Below, in pieces: positions 1 through 7,687 of a DNA stretch of 22,687 nt. Numbering within the stretch: the stretch's first letter is position 1; each line of letters starts with the position of its first letter. Below the pieces are notes generated by a model. The model was given only the letters and a program-made list of their open reading frames with translations, was not told the DNA's origin and did not search any database. Made by a program: the position numbers and the translations under genes. Origin of the DNA: a virus; IMG/VR virus record IMGVR_UViG_3300023216_000330, positions 1-22,687 of that record. One strand, written 5' to 3'.

Positions 1-298
1 AGAGTGGGCGGGGTAGCCGTCTAGGGGGTTTATAGAAGGAGGCGTTCTACGGCCTACCGCAATAGAACAACTGGACTTTACCATAAATAAACGTAACTGT
101 CCCAATGGCATATGGCAGATTTTGCGATTAACTGGTGAGCGACTCTCGTCCATCCCAGCCCAGATAGTACCCCTAACCAAGTAAGTCGTCTTGGTCCACC
201 GCCCTCGTTTATAAGGGGCCAGTTCTATCTGACGCGCCCATCCTATATGGCTGGGCCGGGAGTATTAGTCGCTTCCCGCACTGTTCGCGTAGAGTAGC
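1..298. other. Gene-free leader before the packaging genes
   Basis: No open frame of useful length with a start codon is present on either strand, and stop codons are frequent in all three forward frames. An AGGAGG-like purine run at 38-43 is not followed at normal distance by ATG, GTG or TTG. A weak hairpin (CGGGA at 257-261 pairing with TCCCG at 274-278) lies shortly before the first small gene. I found no convincing tRNA cloverleaf and no well-spaced sigma70-type promoter. It could hold a late promoter, a packaging (cos/pac) region or simply the end of the previous intergenic region. Confidence 0.5.
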
Positions 299-502
299 AT
301 GGGCAGGTCTTCCTTGCAAGGGTCAGTTATCCCGTTGTATGCTGTCCTCATGCGAATACATCTGGGTGAGGTATGTGAGCCCTGCGCCGATGATTGGATC
401 CATCTTTATATGTCGTCAGGGGTGGGCAGAGACTTGATCGAATATGATGTGGTCGATCCACCAGACTGTGATGAATGTGAGGGGGAGCTTCAGGATGATT
501 GA
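299..502 (+). CDS. Small Cys-rich (putative zinc-ribbon) protein
   Basis: A 67-residue product with two CxxC pairs, C26/C29 and C57/C60, separated by about 27 residues. This arrangement could bind one zinc ion. The C-terminus is strongly acidic. No family can be named. The first ATG has only a weak GAG-like sequence upstream. A second in-frame ATG at 350 would give a 50-residue protein that keeps all four cysteines and may be the true start. The stop overlaps the start of the terminase small-subunit candidate by 8 nt, which suggests translational coupling and supports the frame as real. Function is unknown. Phage packaging regions often carry such small zinc-binding proteins, so a DNA-binding or accessory role is only a guess. 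Confidence 0.5.
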   Translation: MGRSSLQGSVIPLYAVLMRIHLGEVCEPCADDWIHLYMSSGVGRDLIEYDVVDPPDCDECEGELQDD

Positions 503-884
503 GCGATCACCACCGCCCCAGTGGCGACCCCCCTGGCGTAAAGGAGAGTCCGGCAACCCATCTGGTAAACCTGTAAAACACAGCAAGGACCTTGCCAGGA
601 AGATACTGTTCTCCACACAGAACGGGGAGATGTTGGTCAAGCGCCTAGTAGCGTTGGCCCAGGGCGAGATAGAGGGCTCCAAGCCCAGCGACCAGATCCG
701 CGCCATAGAACTACTTATGGAACGGGCTTTCGGTAAAGCCACCCAGGTCATAGAGATCGAAGGCGAAGTGATACACCGCGCCATAAACGACTTCTCAGAT
801 GATGAACTAAGAACCCTCGTAGATCTGAGGAAACGCATCATAGAGGGTACTTCACGGGTGAGTGATGATAAAGACAGTCCATGA
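495..884 (+). CDS. DUF5681-type protein, candidate terminase small subunit
   Basis: The N-terminus carries the basic motif KGESGNPSGKP at residues 16-26, which matches the KGxSGNPxGRP signature of DUF5681. That family is common next to phage large terminases and often annotated as TerS-like. The rest (129 residues in all) is predicted mostly helical and charged, as expected for a small oligomeric DNA-recognition subunit that selects the packaging site and hands DNA to TerL. The start was set at the ATG at 495 because a purine-rich AGGGGGAG stands about 8 nt upstream; a longer frame begins at 444 but lacks such a site. The 3' end overlaps the large terminase by about 20 nt. Position and motif are seen directly; the TerS role is inferred. 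Confidence 0.72.
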   Translation: MIERSPPPQWRPPWRKGESGNPSGKPVKHSKDLARKILFSTQNGEMLVKRLVALAQGEIEGSKPSDQIRAIELLMERAFGKATQVIEIEGEVIHRAINDFSDDELRTLVDLRKRIIEGTSRVSDDKDSP

Positions 885-2367
885 ACATGAGTCTCTGGCA
901 CTAGAGGTCGGCGAAGCAGCTAGTTTCGCGTTAGCACAAAGACACTTCAGCGACTTTTTGCACTACGTATATGTACTTGAACCACCCCCTGGCAGGGGGG
1001 TGATCCCCTTTGAGAGATGGGACCACCTAGTAGAGGTATGCCAATACCTAGAAGATGAGAAGCTGATCGTCTGGTTGAAGTCCCGCCAGACCGGGGCATC
1101 CTGGCTCCTTGCAGCCTACGCTACTTGGACGGCCATGTATAAAGAAGGGGCACTGGTCTTGCTCTTATCCCAGGGGGAAGAAGAATCGAAGGTATTGCTC
1201 TCAAAGAGCCGTTTCATCTATGAGAGACTCCCCGTGGGGTTGAGGACGCAACTTGGCACGGACTCCAGACAAGAACTCACCTTCCCCACGATGGAATCAG
1301 GTATCAAAGCCCTCCCGTCTACCGATAAGGCAGGCCGGTCAGCAACCGCATCCCTAGTCATACTGGACGAGGCCGACTTCCACGAACACTTGGAATCGAA
1401 CTATGCCGCAGTCAAGCCCACCATCGACGACCTAGGCGGCCAACTGATCATGGTGTCCACATCCAACGCCCAGAACGCACGCTCCATGTTCAAGAGGGTC
1501 TATCAGGAAGCCCCCGATAATGGGTTCAAGAAGATCTTCTACGGGTGGAACGTGCGCCCCGGCCGGGATAACGAGTGGTTCACCGCTAGACAGCGCGAGT
1601 ATTCGGACATCTCACTGTTCGAGAAAGAATACCCCGCAAGTGAAGCCGAAGCCCTCTCCCCACCTCGGAGCATAGCCGCTTTCGATCACGACATCCTTAA
1701 CTTGATGTCGCAAGACTGCCGTACCCCTATCCGCATCACCCAGGTTGGCCCAGTCACGGCAAATATCTGGCAAGAATTCCACCCTGGCAAGAGATACGTG
1801 GCCGCAACGGACACATCCCACGGCACCGGCGGCGACTACGCCGTAACCGTGGTGCTAGATATAAGCACAGGCTACGTTGTTGCCGATATCCAGACCAACT
1901 TGATCCCCCCGGACCAACTTGCGTTAGCCTCTATGGAACTGATGAAGCTCTATCACAACCCTGTCTGGGGAATCGAAGATAACGACTGGGGCGTGCTTAC
2001 CATCTCCACAGCCAGAGAGGCCCGGTATCCCCGCTTGTATTACAGGGATGACGACAAGTGCGGGTGGCATACAGATGAACGCTCCAGGTATATACTCTGG
2101 GGAGAACTGATAGAAGCTGTATTCGATAGACTTATAGTCGTGCCCAGTCAAGAAGGACTGAACCAGTTCTACTCGGTCATCCGTAATCCCAAGAAGAGTG
2201 GACGGATAGAAGGTCAGGCCGGAGCCCATGACGACTACCCTTTGACCGTAGGCATAGCGTGGCAGCTTAGGCGCTTTGCCCAGTCCACTGGTCGGGATCT
2301 CTACGGCCCCCAGGAGAGTGGCTGGAAACGCATATTAGGACGCAACCGTAACCGTTTGAGGTGGTAG
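865..2367 (+). CDS. terL: Terminase large subunit (packaging ATPase/nuclease)
   Basis: This is the DNA-packaging motor: an N-terminal ATPase pumps DNA through the portal and a C-terminal RNase H-fold nuclease cuts concatemers. The 500-residue length is typical. Motifs seen: a terminase-type Walker A (KSRQTGAS, residues about 72-79), Walker B plus catalytic Glu (LVILDEAD, about 164-171), a coupling motif (MVSTSN, about 196-201), and three nuclease acidic sites: D316 in ATDTSHGTGGDY, E371/D372/D374 in GIEDNDWG, and D456/D457 in AHDDYP. The C-terminus is basic, with several Arg. A GTG at 862 is also in frame, but the GGGTGA site at 856-861 gives usable spacing only for the ATG at 865. The portal gene follows after 1 nt. 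Every core motif appears intact. Confidence 0.95.
   Translation: MIKTVHEHESLALEVGEAASFALAQRHFSDFLHYVYVLEPPPGRGVIPFERWDHLVEVCQYLEDEKLIVWLKSRQTGASWLLAAYATWTAMYKEGALVLLLSQGEEESKVLLSKSRFIYERLPVGLRTQLGTDSRQELTFPTMESGIKALPSTDKAGRSATASLVILDEADFHEHLESNYAAVKPTIDDLGGQLIMVSTSNAQNARSMFKRVYQEAPDNGFKKIFYGWNVRPGRDNEWFTARQREYSDISLFEKEYPASEAEALSPPRSIAAFDHDILNLMSQDCRTPIRITQVGPVTANIWQEFHPGKRYVAATDTSHGTGGDYAVTVVLDISTGYVVADIQTNLIPPDQLALASMELMKLYHNPVWGIEDNDWGVLTISTAREARYPRLYYRDDDKCGWHTDERSRYILWGELIEAVFDRLIVVPSQEGLNQFYSVIRNPKKSGRIEGQAGAHDDYPLTVGIAWQLRRFAQSTGRDLYGPQESGWKRILGRNRNRLRW
2358..2363 (+). promoter_or_regulatory. Ribosome binding site deciding the TTG start of the portal gene
   Basis: GAGGTG lies inside the end of the terminase gene, 5 nt before TTG at 2369. 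There is no ATG in the portal frame between the terminase stop and the conserved coding sequence, so this site supports TTG as the true initiation codon. Confidence 0.6.
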
Positions 2368-2368
2368 T

Positions 2369-4204
2369 TTGGCTTACGACGATAAACCGACAATAGAGTC
2401 CATCCGCCAGATGACCCGGTATCTGCAAGGTCTATGGTCACGCACGCATACCAAGTGGCAGGAAGTAGACAGCTATTACCAACAGAAGTTCAAACTCTGG
2501 CCCGAAGGTATGAACCGCCCCGAATGGCTGAAGCCAGCCCGCTCACGCTCCATCGTCGATCACGCCGTAGACCACCAGCTGGCCTACGAGCCGATGATCC
2601 ATCGGTGGCCCAGTACCCAGACCGAAGTGAGTAAGCGCCGGGCCGACCAGGTGGAGCCTGCCATGAAGGCTATCTTGGATGAGGCGTCCTTATTTGAGCC
2701 GAGCCTCACCTGGAAACAGGTCGGGAAACACCTCCTCTTATATGGGTACGCCGTGGTGGAAGATGGCCTAGATAGTGGTTGCATGACCCACCGTCGGGAG
2801 AAACCCAAGAAGGGGCGGAACGAACCGCAAGACGAATACGAAAGGCGCGTCCGTATCCACCGTAACGCCGTAAAAGGCATGATGCCCTTTCGTACCCGCG
2901 CCCCTCACCCTGCCCGCGTGCTACTTGATCCCACTGAAAAAGAGCCTAGGATAGCCGTAAAACACGCCTACCGACGCTCCATAGACCTTGAAGAGATCAC
3001 CCAGGTGCGTATGTCCGGCGCCCGGGCCAAGCGGGGAGAGGTCAAGCCCTGGAAGCCCGGCGAGGACCCCTTTGAACTTATCATGGTAGACGAGTTCTGG
3101 TCAGAGTGTTGGCACGCGATGGTGGCTAATAACGAACTCTTATTCGTCGAGAAGAATACTTGGGGGTTCGTGCCCTACAGCCACGCTTTCTCTGGTTACG
3201 GCCAGGAAGTGACGGAATTGGAGGAATGTGACCCCAGTTACCTAGCTGTCGGCATCTTAGAACCCGTCATGCCAGTACTTAAAGCGCAGGCACAGGCCAT
3301 CGCAGGTCGGCACAACGCGCTCATGGAAGCTACGTTCAACCCCACAGGCACGGTCATGGACTCAGCCGAACTCCAAGAGCAGATGGCCCGTGGCGACGTT
3401 ATCGAGATGGGCAACCGGGGCGACGTTTGGAAGATGGATATGCCGAACCAACCTAACTGGATGTTCCAGTCCGAGGAATGGTTGGACCGGGATATCGAGA
3501 TGGGCACCTTCTCCCGCGCCCTGCAAGGTATCCGAGAAACCGGCGTTTCGACAGTTGGTCAACAAGCGATACTTACAACTGCTGCTGGTAGGAAATTCGT
3601 ATCCCCTAGTAAACAACTGCAACATCTTGCAACACAATCAGCGTCACATATCTTGCAATGGATAGATGTACTCGATTTGAGCCTAAGAATCAGGGGGCAT
3701 GTCATAGACCCCAGCATGATTGAGAGCGACTATTCTATCCTGGTCAGCTTCGAGCTTGTTGACCCCGTGATGCAGTTACAGCACCGCGAACTTGGACTGA
3801 GAGAGGTACAGCAGGGACTGAAGTCGAAGGAGACTTACTGGTCGGCAGACGCCAAACTGGAAGATGCCACTGGTGAGCAACGCCGGTTGCTTGAAGACCT
3901 TATTAGAGCAGACCCCCGGGTCCAAGAGGTCATGGCAAAGGCCGTGGCTCGTGAGGCTGGCATACTTAATATGCTAGAACAACAAGAAGAAGAACAGGCC
4001 AAGCAGCAAGCACAGGCCCAGGCCCAGGCTCCAGGCGGCGCTATGCCGGGAGAGGAAGGCCCGATGCTTGGCCCTGACGGTATGCCGATACAACAGAGTA
4101 TGGGCGCTATGGCTGGGATGGGCGGGACAGGCAGACCGACACGGAACCCACTTACCCCAGGCACCGCAAGCCCGAGCAGAGTTGGACAGGAGTTGGCACG
4201 ATGA
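2369..4204 (+). CDS. Portal protein
   Basis: A 611-residue protein directly after the terminase, in the standard portal position. Portals form the dodecameric ring at one capsid vertex through which DNA enters and leaves, and they nucleate procapsid assembly. Sequence features fit: a helical N-terminal region, a long central alpha/beta body, and a segment around residues 390-440 with the RETGVS...Q..L pattern and long helices typical of portal stem/wing regions. From about residue 535 the chain becomes Gln/Ala/Glu-rich and then Gly/Pro/Met-rich, a low-complexity tail often seen in portals of this size. It starts with TTG, supported by GAGGTG 5 nt upstream. The stop overlaps the next start in an ATGA junction. 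The family call rests on position and overall pattern rather than a diagnostic motif. Confidence 0.85.
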   Translation: MAYDDKPTIESIRQMTRYLQGLWSRTHTKWQEVDSYYQQKFKLWPEGMNRPEWLKPARSRSIVDHAVDHQLAYEPMIHRWPSTQTEVSKRRADQVEPAMKAILDEASLFEPSLTWKQVGKHLLLYGYAVVEDGLDSGCMTHRREKPKKGRNEPQDEYERRVRIHRNAVKGMMPFRTRAPHPARVLLDPTEKEPRIAVKHAYRRSIDLEEITQVRMSGARAKRGEVKPWKPGEDPFELIMVDEFWSECWHAMVANNELLFVEKNTWGFVPYSHAFSGYGQEVTELEECDPSYLAVGILEPVMPVLKAQAQAIAGRHNALMEATFNPTGTVMDSAELQEQMARGDVIEMGNRGDVWKMDMPNQPNWMFQSEEWLDRDIEMGTFSRALQGIRETGVSTVGQQAILTTAAGRKFVSPSKQLQHLATQSASHILQWIDVLDLSLRIRGHVIDPSMIESDYSILVSFELVDPVMQLQHRELGLREVQQGLKSKETYWSADAKLEDATGEQRRLLEDLIRADPRVQEVMAKAVAREAGILNMLEQQEEEQAKQQAQAQAQAPGGAMPGEEGPMLGPDGMPIQQSMGAMAGMGGTGRPTRNPLTPGTASPSRVGQELAR

Positions 4205-4464
4205 GTGTAAAGAACCAGTTCACCGAAGCTATGTTGAATGTGGCTAACGAGTTCAATGAATTATTCGAGGCTGGAGCAGATGCCGAGAATGGTCCGAACC
4301 CACCTGTACCATTTGGTATGGAGCGGGTAAGCAGTAAGTCAGTCTGGCAGAACGACTGGCAGAAGAAGACACAGTTCCAGCGCCAGATGGAGATAGACGA
4401 ACAAGGCTCGCAGGCGATACTCAATCATATGCCGGGCTACGCAGGGAGAAACGGAATTGGCTAG
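4201..4464 (+). CDS. Small hypothetical protein downstream of the portal
   Basis: An 87-residue protein that I do not recognise. The first 25 residues look like an amphipathic helix, then comes an Asn/Pro-rich linker (residues 30-38) and a Gln/Lys-rich helical segment containing SVWQNDWQKKTQFQRQ. There are no Cys, membrane segments or catalytic motifs. It starts with the ATGA overlap at the end of the portal gene and ends 8 nt inside the next frame, so it is translationally coupled on both sides. Coupling to the portal suggests a virion or assembly accessory role, but nothing in the sequence says more. Confidence 0.65.
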   Translation: MSVKNQFTEAMLNVANEFNELFEAGADAENGPNPPVPFGMERVSSKSVWQNDWQKKTQFQRQMEIDEQGSQAILNHMPGYAGRNGIG

Positions 4465-4792
4465 TCATAATAGCGAAGGCGATCTACAGTTAGGGCCAGA
4501 CGGGCGGTGGCGCGTATGGCACAAGATGATCGGCGCTGGCCACCAGGGCCAGTGGGTCTACTCCCAGGCGATGGATAGGTGGCTCCGTGAAGATATCCGT
4601 GCCAGGCGGGTAGAAGGCAGCGGCGCGAATATGGTGCTGTATGCCGGAGACGGGCCAGACGATGAGATGGTCTTCAACCTCCGCGACCCTGAACAGTTCC
4701 GCGAATACGCCAGCATGTACAATCAGGAGTTCCGTGAGGGCGAAGGGGACCTGGGGCAAAGGGCCGCAGAACAGGGTGCGCCCGTCATCTAA
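4457..4792 (+). CDS. Hypothetical protein with TTG start
   Basis: A 111-residue protein of unknown function. It is rich in Trp, Gly, Asp and Arg in its first half (GRWRVWHKM, GQWVYSQAMDRWLRED), suggesting a small beta-containing fold, and acidic towards the end (REGEGDLG). Initiation is at TTG 4457; AGGGAGA at 4442-4448 gives normal spacing, and no ATG is available near the N-terminus. It overlaps the preceding gene by 8 nt. The region just after its stop is puzzling: from 4738 to 4885 the frame of the next large gene is open and looks protein-like but has no ATG, GTG or TTG codon. A joined product through frameshifting, or an assembly error, therefore cannot be excluded. Confidence 0.6.
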   Translation: MASHNSEGDLQLGPDGRWRVWHKMIGAGHQGQWVYSQAMDRWLREDIRARRVEGSGANMVLYAGDGPDDEMVFNLRDPEQFREYASMYNQEFREGEGDLGQRAAEQGAPVI

Positions 4793-4813
4793 AAGAACTC
4801 TGGGGAAAGGTAT

Positions 4814-4906
4814 ATGGGGAAGATACGTGGCCGGACCTTGAACGGAGAGACTGGAACGGGCGAATACTACTTGGCACCGTCGATATGGAGCAGTTCGCCG
4901 GGGTGA
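4814..4906 (+). CDS. Possible 30-residue leader ORF coupled to the 885-aa gene
   Basis: ATG at 4814 follows GGGGAAAGG (4802-4810) and opens a 30-codon frame starting MGKIRGRTLNGETG and ending with TGA at 4904-4906, so it overlaps the start of the next large gene by 22 nt. Spacing from the AGG is short (3 nt). If translated, it could deliver ribosomes to the ATG at 4885, which has no ribosome site of its own. No homology is recognisable and the alternative reading in the neighbouring frame looks equally protein-like, so this is a weak call. Confidence 0.25.
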   Translation: MGKIRGRTLNGETGTGEYYLAPSIWSSSPG

Positions 4907-7542
4907 TCAAGGCTTTAGAAGCTAGGCTCGGGGACCTATCCAAGTACGGGTTCGATAAGGATGCTGATTACCAGGTCATCCCGTTAGGCGACCAGTATGA
5001 CTCAGATATAGTCATATCAAATGGCAAGGTCACCAAGATAGATAAGGTCAAGCCCGCTGCCGCACTTAAACCAGGAGAGTACGAGGTCAGCGCAGGACGT
5101 TTACGCAAGGATATCGGCGTCGAGCTTACTGGCTATGATGTCTTAGAACAACGAACGGGCGAACTCTCTGCTATCAAACAGCGTGTAGACCCTAGTTACA
5201 TCATCGACCCCCAGACGATGATGCCCTATTTCCAGCAGCCTGACGGGACTTTGAAGGACGCTGCCGTTCCTTCCATCGATGACCAGATATCCATGCACCT
5301 TATCGAAGGCAACATGGACGCGGCTGTCACCAAGGCCAACTTCCGTGACCGCCCAACCAGCCTGGAATACTTCAATGCGGCGATGGACTGGGCACGTACC
5401 CCCGCAGACATCTTCACCATCTCTGCCATAGTCCGTGGCATCTTTGAACCCACTCCCGGCCCGATGGGCGAACTACGCCGTGTCGGTGCGCCGCCTGCGT
5501 GGGCCACACAGGCTTGGGTCGGCCTACAGAACTCTATGGGCATCCCCACAGAGAACATGACATCTACGCCAGGCGCTGAGCCAGGGACTGTCAATGATAT
5601 GACGGTGGCATCTTCCAGCGGTCTTGTACCCACTAACTTCGTGGCACTCAACTCAGCCCCGGTCAGCCTAGACGGCGGCAAGACTCTCACGACAGCGGCT
5701 GCTGCGCCTACCACTGACCCAGCTACCACAGCTGAGGCAATCGTAGATACAGCCCCTATCGGAGCCGACGCTAGTAGTGGTTTTGTCCCTGATACCCCTG
5801 GTGATGAGTGGAAGGATTGGGCCTTCGAGGACATGACATCAGGGATGCAATATAGTGATTTGGCTAGGAGATTGGTTGAAAGCGGCGCGTGGACATATGA
5901 CTCTATACGAGAGACGATTAACGAAGACCTTGCATTTGATGAAGAAATGCCAGCCCGCCTTGCATGGTTGCAGCAGCAACTAGCCTCTACTACTGCCCCT
6001 GAAGTTATCGATGGGAGCGAAGACCCTGGCACGTTAGCCGCAGTAGCACCAACCCCAGTACCAGAATGGATGACTCGGTTCGACACAGGCGAAGGCGAAG
6101 AAATTGCCGCAGCGTCCCAAGCCCCACCAGTAAGCGACTTTACGGCTGTTGTTGCCCCCGGCCAGACTCGCGCGGAAGATGAAGGAATCGACTTTGACTA
6201 CGGGACGTTTGGTGCCGATGCAGCACAGGCAGTAGACCCAGCATCTGGGCTAACTGTTGACGAGATGATTGCAGCAGGTAGAGAACAAGAGATTCGCGCA
6301 CAGGTTGGACAGTATGCCATTGACCAAGCTGTGGAGGGTGGCGGATATGGGGCTGATGATTTAGATGATATATTCGCCACCCCTGGCGAAGGCTTTATGT
6401 CTAGGGGCCAGTTAAATGACCCTGATTACTGGGCACGGATTGGTGCTGAATATCTGGAAGACCCGGAAAGTGCGCGGATAGCACAGCAGGTTAGAGACAG
6501 ACAGGCTCAGATAGAGTATGCTACCGAATTTCCGCAAGGCCAGTATCGAAGCGAGTATCCATATACCTATATTCCAGGCTCCAAACCAGAGGTAGCTGCT
6601 GGTGATTTAACTCCCGCCAGTTGGACTACGTACCCCCGTCCTAAAGAAGCAGGGCCAATAGATACTGGGCCTGCCACGCCTATTATCACTGGCGAGGAGA
6701 TGCGCCGCCGCAATCTAGGAGAGGAGACTACTACCTTTGCTACTGCTCTTGCCCCGGCTAGTATCGTTCCTACCGCAGCGGCGGGGACATCAATGGCGGA
6801 ACCGTGGCAGAGAGCAAGGGCCATAGAGTCAATAACCGAAGAACCTTTCTATGGTGGTATAGACTTTATCCCAGACGTGCGTGTTGAGCCTGAGCAACGC
6901 GGCTTTATGGAAACGATGGCCGGTATCATCCCGTTCTTTGGCTCGTCGTCGGTAGGGGGAGCCGAGGCTGACATACCATATGTTGAAGACTACATAGAAC
7001 CCGCCGAGTGGTATGGCGAAGGTGCAAGGGGAACACGTACTGATGATAGGCTCACCCTCGTTGGGGAATCTGGCCCTGAGCTGGCACTCTTTCCTAATGG
7101 TACGGAGATAATCCCATTAGACAGGAAGATGAAGCCTGCCCAGGCAAAGAGATTACGCCGACGCGGTGAGTTTGCTAAGGCTATAGATTCTTTTCAATTT
7201 GGTGGCTTCGTCGGTGATATGGGGCCAGAGGTTACGGACTTACCCCCAGGTGCACAGGTTATGCCTGCGGGTGTCTCAGAGATGCTGACAGGACGGCCTA
7301 CCCGCGCACCCCGTTCCTTGTTCCGTCAGGCGGGGATGAGAGCGCCATCTGCACAAACAATAAGTAACCTTATTCCTTCTGAGATAGAAGCCTATCAAGA
7401 GCTTGCTTTAACTAAGGGAGGAATAGGCCAAGTTGATTTTGAACGTGAGTTCCGCTCGATGGTTCCGATGGGTCAGGGCGGCACACGGCAGGCAAGATTC
7501 ACTCCTAGGGGAACAGGGAGGACGCGGTATGGGAATAGGTAA
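4885..7542 (+). CDS. Large low-complexity virion protein with tape-measure-like C-terminal motif
   Basis: An 885-residue protein, not recognised as a whole. Residues 1-215 look folded (helical start EQFAGVIKALEARLGDL, then mixed alpha/beta). Residues 215-470 are Ala/Thr/Pro-rich and acidic, probably largely disordered. From residue 726 the motif VGESGPELALFPNGTEIIPL resembles the VGExGPEL...G..IIP element found near the C-termini of many tape-measure proteins, and a looser second copy (GPEVTDLPPGAQVMPAG, about 780-797) follows. The tail is basic and Gly/Arg-rich. Its place between portal and scaffold, and before the giant internal protein, suggests a virion-borne or ejected protein. ATG 4885 lacks a ribosome site; the same frame is open back to 4738 without a standard start. 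It ends 14 nt inside the next small gene. Confidence 0.75.
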   Translation: MEQFAGVIKALEARLGDLSKYGFDKDADYQVIPLGDQYDSDIVISNGKVTKIDKVKPAAALKPGEYEVSAGRLRKDIGVELTGYDVLEQRTGELSAIKQRVDPSYIIDPQTMMPYFQQPDGTLKDAAVPSIDDQISMHLIEGNMDAAVTKANFRDRPTSLEYFNAAMDWARTPADIFTISAIVRGIFEPTPGPMGELRRVGAPPAWATQAWVGLQNSMGIPTENMTSTPGAEPGTVNDMTVASSSGLVPTNFVALNSAPVSLDGGKTLTTAAAAPTTDPATTAEAIVDTAPIGADASSGFVPDTPGDEWKDWAFEDMTSGMQYSDLARRLVESGAWTYDSIRETINEDLAFDEEMPARLAWLQQQLASTTAPEVIDGSEDPGTLAAVAPTPVPEWMTRFDTGEGEEIAAASQAPPVSDFTAVVAPGQTRAEDEGIDFDYGTFGADAAQAVDPASGLTVDEMIAAGREQEIRAQVGQYAIDQAVEGGGYGADDLDDIFATPGEGFMSRGQLNDPDYWARIGAEYLEDPESARIAQQVRDRQAQIEYATEFPQGQYRSEYPYTYIPGSKPEVAAGDLTPASWTTYPRPKEAGPIDTGPATPIITGEEMRRRNLGEETTTFATALAPASIVPTAAAGTSMAEPWQRARAIESITEEPFYGGIDFIPDVRVEPEQRGFMETMAGIIPFFGSSSVGGAEADIPYVEDYIEPAEWYGEGARGTRTDDRLTLVGESGPELALFPNGTEIIPLDRKMKPAQAKRLRRRGEFAKAIDSFQFGGFVGDMGPEVTDLPPGAQVMPAGVSEMLTGRPTRAPRSLFRQAGMRAPSAQTISNLIPSEIEAYQELALTKGGIGQVDFEREFRSMVPMGQGGTRQARFTPRGTGRTRYGNR

Positions 7543-7687
7543 GACGTTGTGCAAGTGGTTTGGGCACGCATGGAATGATAACCCCAAGGAATGGGGACGG
7601 AAAGACTGCAATCGGTGTAAGTTGAGCCACGTATATTTCTATAGCAAAGAACGCGGCGCATACTTTGAAGAGATAGCGCATGGCTAA
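7529..7687 (+). CDS. Small zinc-binding-like protein (DUF1660-like)
   Basis: A 52-residue protein with C8, H13, C27, C30 and H34, starting MGIGKTLCKWFGHAW. The C..FGH.W....C..C layout resembles the small phage proteins of DUF1660, which probably bind one zinc ion; their function is unknown. I chose ATG 7529 rather than the upstream in-frame ATG at 7433 because GGGAGGA at 7516-7522 is well placed and because the longer frame would lie inside the preceding gene. It overlaps the 885-aa gene by 14 nt and the giant gene by 8 nt, so it is wedged tightly between two virion-type genes and is likely translated with them. Confidence 0.7.
   Translation: MGIGKTLCKWFGHAWNDNPKEWGRKDCNRCKLSHVYFYSKERGAYFEEIAHG

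Noticed and set aside
200-240. Sigma70 promoter with TTGGTC and TATAAG
   Set aside because: The spacer is only about 13 nt and the -35 match is poor.
416-901. Long minus-strand frame opposite the TerS candidate and similar minus-strand frames (5226-6086, 12176-12913)
   Set aside because: They lie opposite genes with clear motifs or strong coding character, have no ribosome sites or recognisable domains, and their Ser/Arg-rich composition is typical of antisense shadows.
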